A stretch of 8,894 bases of DNA from Gammaproteobacteria bacterium (GTDB taxonomy: Bacteria; Pseudomonadota; Gammaproteobacteria; JALTLT01): positions 1 through 8,894 of the forward strand of contig JALTLT010000484.1 of the NCBI GenBank assembly GCA_027001815.1, in the 5' to 3' direction. How positions within the stretch are numbered: position 1 is the first letter of the stretch; each line of letters starts with the position of its first letter. The notes under the pieces were generated by a model. The model worked only from the letters and a program-made list of their open reading frames with translations, searched no databases and was not told the DNA's origin. The position numbers were made by a program, and so were the translations under genes. Positions 6,677 to 8,894 of this stretch are shown here, piece after piece.

Positions 6677-7388
6677 GGGTTGCGCCCTCCACCACCAGGT
6701 AGATCTCGGTCTCCTCGCCCGGCTGGAGCACGGGGCGCGTGATGGCCACCGCCAGCACGCCCTCGCGGTAGAACTCCCGCTCCGCGAGCCGCATCTCGGC
6801 CTCCGAGACATTGCGCAGGCGGTAGACCTCGCCCGAGAGGTAGCCGCCCAGGTAGCGGGTGACCAGGTGCATCTCCGACTCTTCCCAGAGCGGAACCGCG
6901 CGGCGCATGGGGACCGCCTCGTAGCCTTCGGGGAGACGGCCGAGCGCCATGCGGCGGATCAGCTCCACCAGGGTGCGTTCGTAGGGCTGGGAGGCCTCCC
7001 AGTCGATGGCCCGGCGCCGAGCCCGCATGTCGCGCTGGCGTCTGGATACCAGGACGATGGTCTCGCCGGGGATGCGGGCGGGGCGGAGCACCACCGTGTG
7101 GACGCGCCCGTGGTCGTCCTTGACGATGACCGAGAAGGGCTGGGTCTTGCCGAGGCCCACGGGCTGGAGGATCACCTGACCCGAATCCTCGTCCGCCTTG
7201 ACGGTGGCCTTGGCGGCCGAGACCCAGACCTTCGTGATCCGGCCGCCCTCGACGGAAAGAATGGAGGGCTCGCCGGCGGCGATCCGTGCCGTCGGCGTGC
7301 CCTCGCCATCGAGGCGGATCCGCTGCGAGGCGGTCGCCTCGGTCATCACCACCAGCAGGAGGAGAAAGAGAGAGAGGGGGCGCATCAT
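6669..7388 (-). CDS. traK: TraK, F-type T4SS secretin-like core protein (VirB9-like)
   Basis: A 239-residue periplasmic protein (F TraK is 242). A signal peptide covers residues 1-20, with probable cleavage after ATA. The mature N-terminal half is beta-rich, with the N-domain-like stretch ARIAAGEPSILSVEGGRITKV followed by VLQPVGLG-type and PFSVIVKD strands. This is typical of TraK and of the VirB9 / secretin-N relatives. The C-terminal half holds YREGVLAVAITRPVLQPGE and EIYLVVEG near the end, the segment expected to contact TraV. TraK with TraV and TraB builds the outer-membrane core. It has no cysteine. Two ATGs are adjacent (7388 and 7385); the first gives an ATGA overlap with traE, and GAGGA lies upstream. 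The function call rests on family pattern, size and order. Confidence 0.93.
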   Translation of the reverse strand: MMRPLSLFLLLLVVMTEATASQRIRLDGEGTPTARIAAGEPSILSVEGGRITKVWVSAAKATVKADEDSGQVILQPVGLGKTQPFSVIVKDDHGRVHTVVLRPARIPGETIVLVSRRQRDMRARRRAIDWEASQPYERTLVELIRRMALGRLPEGYEAVPMRRAVPLWEESEMHLVTRYLGGYLSGEVYRLRNVSEAEMRLAEREFYREGVLAVAITRPVLQPGEETEIYLVVEGATHE

Positions 7389-7981
7389 GACTTGTCCTCG
7401 TTGTTCTCGTCGTCGGCAAAGGGACGGTCGGGATCCTCGACCATCCGGAACGCCTCCACCCAGAGCCGCCCGTTGCGCAGCGTGTAGGTGAAGCGGAAGC
7501 AGCGCAGCTGCGCGGGGGCGGGGAGAGTACCGACGGTGACCACGTACTGACCGCAGACCGCCACGTCGTGGCGGCGCAGGTGGAACTCGGCGGGATAGAA
7601 CGAGGTGGCGTAGGCCTTCTTCTTCAGTTCGGCCACGTGCGGTTCGAACGCGCGCCGCAGTGACTCGGCCTGGCGGGGCCGCACGTAGCGCAGGAAATCC
7701 TCCACGTTGCCGTCGATGGTGGCAGGTGTTGCGTTGAGCACCAGCGACGAGAGATAGCGGGTGAACTCCTCGTAGTATTCCGGGCTCGCCTCGGCGCCGC
7801 GGATCCAGTATTCCTGCTGGGCGCCGGGAGGGACGATGTGCGTCTTCTCGTCCAGATCCAGGCCGCTGACCCAGAGTGAGAGCACCAGGTTGGCGGCCAG
7901 CAGCCCGCCGGCGGCCAGCTGCCAGATCCGTGTTTCACGGCGGGCCTGGATCAGTGCCGAGTCGTAGTGATCGCGCCTCAT
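7385..7981 (-). CDS. traE: TraE, inner-membrane pilus assembly protein
   Basis: A 198-residue protein (F TraE is 188) with a short cytoplasmic start, one membrane helix (about 21-40) and a periplasmic domain of about 155 residues. Family features visible are the tail of the helix region (NLVLSLWVSG), the IVPPG segment at 49-53, YLSSLVLNATPATIDGNVED at about 76-95, and the segment AYATSFYPAEF at about 123-133. The domain is thought to be VirB8-like in role. Cys143 and Cys161, both in the periplasmic part, could pair. The start overlaps the traL stop (ATGA), with GGGAG upstream. The C-terminal end is acidic (ADDENNEDKS). No irregularity is seen. Confidence 0.93.
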   Translation of the reverse strand: MRRDHYDSALIQARRETRIWQLAAGGLLAANLVLSLWVSGLDLDEKTHIVPPGAQQEYWIRGAEASPEYYEEFTRYLSSLVLNATPATIDGNVEDFLRYVRPRQAESLRRAFEPHVAELKKKAYATSFYPAEFHLRRHDVAVCGQYVVTVGTLPAPAQLRCFRFTYTLRNGRLWVEAFRMVEDPDRPFADDENNEDKS

Positions 7982-8283
7982 CCGATGAACTCCCGGACAT
8001 GGGACTCCGGTGTGCGCCGGAAGCGGTAGATGTGGTGAGAGGGCAGGAACCAGTAGGCCGCCTGCCGGAAGAGCTGCTTGCCGCCGTTGGCCTTGACATG
8101 CGCCATCGCCTGCATGCAGGCGAGGCCGACACCGCCGCCGGCGGCAAGCGCGAGAAAGGGGTTGGACGACATGGAGAAGGCCGCAAGAAGCGGGATGAAG
8201 AACGCATAGGCCTCGTCCGCCTCCCAGAGCAGGAACATGGGCGGCGCGTCGAGGTACAGCGGGATGCGGTAGTTCTCCTCCAT
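7978..8283 (-). CDS. traL: TraL, VirB3-like inner-membrane protein
   Basis: A 101-residue membrane protein (F TraL is 91). The start NYRIPLYLDAPPMFLLWEAD is the family signature (I-P-x-x-L-D-x-P-x-x-x-x-W-x-x-D). A hydrophobic hairpin of two helices follows (about 26-58). The amphipathic C-terminal part contains GGKQLFRQAAYWFLPSH, matching the G-x-x-x-x-x-x-x-Y-W-x-x-P pattern. TraL is thought to act with the TraC ATPase in pilus assembly. ATG 8283 is preceded by GGGGAGG. It follows the pilin gene after a gap of 14 bases, the only clear gap between the early genes, and overlaps traE by four bases. Confidence 0.93.
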   Translation of the reverse strand: MEENYRIPLYLDAPPMFLLWEADEAYAFFIPLLAAFSMSSNPFLALAAGGGVGLACMQAMAHVKANGGKQLFRQAAYWFLPSHHIYRFRRTPESHVREFIG

Positions 8284-8297
8284 GCCGTCCTCCCCGA

Positions 8298-8630
8298 TCA
8301 GACGACCGCGGTAAAGATGTTGTTGATGACCGTGACGCCGAAGGCGGCGAACAGCACGATGCCGAGCACCGTGCCGGCGCCCACGAACTTGATCGCCACC
8401 GCGGAGGCGAAGATCGACACCAGGATGGCGATCACCGCCGCCAGCTTGCCGCCGGTGCCCTCCAGGACGCTGACGAACCAGTCGTAGATGTCCTGGAAGG
8501 TGTTGTCCGTGTTGGCCGCCCAGGCGTCTCCGGCGACGACCACCAGGGCGACGGCGGCCAGAGCACCGGCCAGGAAAAGGAGCTGGCGCTCCCCGATGCG
8601 GGGAAGGGAAAGGGTCGGGACGATACTCAT
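8298..8630 (-). CDS. traA: TraA-like conjugative pilin precursor
   Basis: A 110-residue prepilin. The leader contains a basic patch (R11, R15) and a long hydrophobic stretch (17-33), with an AWA cleavage site that gives a mature protein from about residue 39, 72 residues long; mature F pilin is 70. The mature protein has a polar N-terminal helix region (NTDNTFQDIYDWF), a Gly-Gly pair, and two hydrophobic helices at about 63-80 and 88-110. These are split by a short loop, KFVGAGT, whose single Lys (81) would sit on the lumen side by analogy with F pilin. No cysteine is present. Placement directly before traL-traE-traK-traB is the F order. A longer reading frame upstream is only a shadow of the OmpA-like gene, and a perfect ribosome binding site fixes ATG 8630. 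Confidence 0.9.
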   Translation of the reverse strand: MSIVPTLSLPRIGERQLLFLAGALAAVALVVVAGDAWAANTDNTFQDIYDWFVSVLEGTGGKLAAVIAILVSIFASAVAIKFVGAGTVLGIVLFAAFGVTVINNIFTAVV

Positions 8631-8894
8631 GAAGAGCCTCCTTGTTTTCGGGTTGCGTATGTGACGATGATCTCCGCGCGCCGATTTGCCTGGCGTCCCT
8701 CGGCGGAGGAGTTGGGCTGGACGTAGCAGCAGTAGCCACGTCCCTCCACGGCGATGCGGTCGGCGGGCACGCCCCGGGCGACGAGCGCGTCGCGCACGGC
8801 GCGCGCGCGGCGCAGGGCGAGCCACTGGTTGTAGTCCGCCTTGCCGGTGGAATCGGTGTAGCCGGTGATGCGCACGTGGCCGATAGCCCGTGCG
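8627..8894 (-). CDS. OmpA-like peptidoglycan-binding protein (C-terminal part; start outside window)
   Basis: The last 88 residues are inside the window; the gene enters from the right edge. They form most of an OmpA C-terminal domain, which binds diaminopimelate-type peptidoglycan. VRITGYTDSTG is the core strand and loop, with Asp14 of the fragment at the place of E. coli OmpA Asp271. YNQWLALRRARAV follows, with Arg29 at the place of Arg286. GVPADRIAVEGRG comes next, and SSAEGRQANRRAEIIV closes the domain. Both peptidoglycan-contact residues are therefore present. Unusual is an adjacent Cys-Cys pair (fragment residues 55-56) in the variable loop after EGRGY. An in-frame GTG at 8875 is not a likely start because the domain continues upstream of it. 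The stop overlaps the pilin start (ATGA), so the two genes are co-translated. The full protein may be a lipoprotein or carry a membrane anchor; this cannot be seen. Confidence 0.88.
   Translation of the reverse strand, partial: ARAIGHVRITGYTDSTGKADYNQWLALRRARAVRDALVARGVPADRIAVEGRGYCCYVQPNSSAEGRQANRRAEIIVTYATRKQGGSS
8637..8643 (-). promoter_or_regulatory. Strong ribosome binding site of the pilin gene
   Basis: AAGGAGG on the minus strand lies six bases before ATG 8630, inside the end of the OmpA-like gene. It is the full consensus and among the best in the cluster, which fits a highly produced structural subunit. Confidence 0.65.

Larger units (their letters stand above)
1..8894 (-). other. 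Single F-type T4SS operon segment
   Basis: All thirteen genes read right to left. Gaps are 14 bases (traA-traL), 7 bases (orf329-traV) and 1 base (traC-trbI); every other junction overlaps by 1 to 17 bases. I see no room for, and no sign of, an internal promoter or terminator between genes, and no RNA gene, repeat array or insertion sequence. The promoter should lie to the right of the window, before the OmpA-like gene or further upstream, and transcription should continue left into the rest of traW and probably traU. Confidence 0.85.

Noticed and set aside
5216..6742. 508-residue open frame on the plus strand opposite traB
   Set aside because: Antisense shadow of traB and the DsbC_N gene; composition is Arg/Gly/Ala-rich and low in order, with no recognisable domain.
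8284..8297. Possible terminator or attenuator between traA and traL
   Set aside because: The 14-base gap holds the traL ribosome site (GGGGAGG) and no inverted repeat or T-run.
8298..8825. Longer 175-residue version of the pilin reading frame
   Set aside because: The extra N-terminal part is an Arg/Ala-rich off-frame reading of the OmpA domain; the consensus ribosome site and leader peptide place the start at 8630.

Overview
The window is one dense, single-direction gene cluster on the minus strand that encodes an F-type (MPF-F) type IV secretion / conjugation apparatus. It reads from right to left: OmpA-like protein (5' end outside the window) - traA (pilin) - traL - traE - traK - traB - a stand-alone DsbC N-terminal-domain protein - an unrecognised 329-residue exported protein - traV - traC - trbI - S26 peptidase (trhF/traF type) - traW (only the first 53 residues are inside). 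The DNA is GC-rich throughout and every gene has the same codon character. Together with the F/SXT/R27-like gene order, this suggests a GC-rich proteobacterium, most likely a gammaproteobacterium, carrying an integrative conjugative element or conjugative plasmid. No integrase, relaxase, origin, tRNA or IS element is visible, so the type of element cannot be decided here.

Layout: 8894-8627 carries the end of a peptidoglycan-binding OmpA-like protein, joined by an ATGA overlap to the pilin gene (8630-8298). 8283-6669 holds traL, traE and traK, the base of the pilus machine. 6676-5291 is traB, the VirB10-like inner-to-outer-membrane scaffold. 5291-3952 holds two accessory exported proteins that fill the slot where the F plasmid has traP/trbD/trbG. 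3944-3483 is the lipoprotein TraV. 3489-961 is the TraC ATPase. 959-1 holds trbI, the S26 signal peptidase and the start of traW. The only gaps between genes are 14 bases (traA-traL), 7 bases (orf329-traV) and 1 base (traC-trbI). All other junctions overlap, so the cluster is almost certainly one translationally coupled transcript with its promoter outside the window.

Working together: TraA is the pilus subunit; its leader is removed and its C-terminus may be processed further by the S26 peptidase. TraV, TraK and TraB form the envelope-spanning core. TraL, TraE and TraC form the inner-membrane and ATPase part. TrbI and TraW serve pilus assembly or retraction. The least-explained parts are the membrane-anchored DsbC dimerisation-like domain that has no thioredoxin domain and no cysteine, the unknown 329-residue neighbour, and the OmpA-like gene coupled to the pilin. 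Several exported components carry exactly two cysteines in their periplasmic parts, which fits a disulfide-dependent machine.
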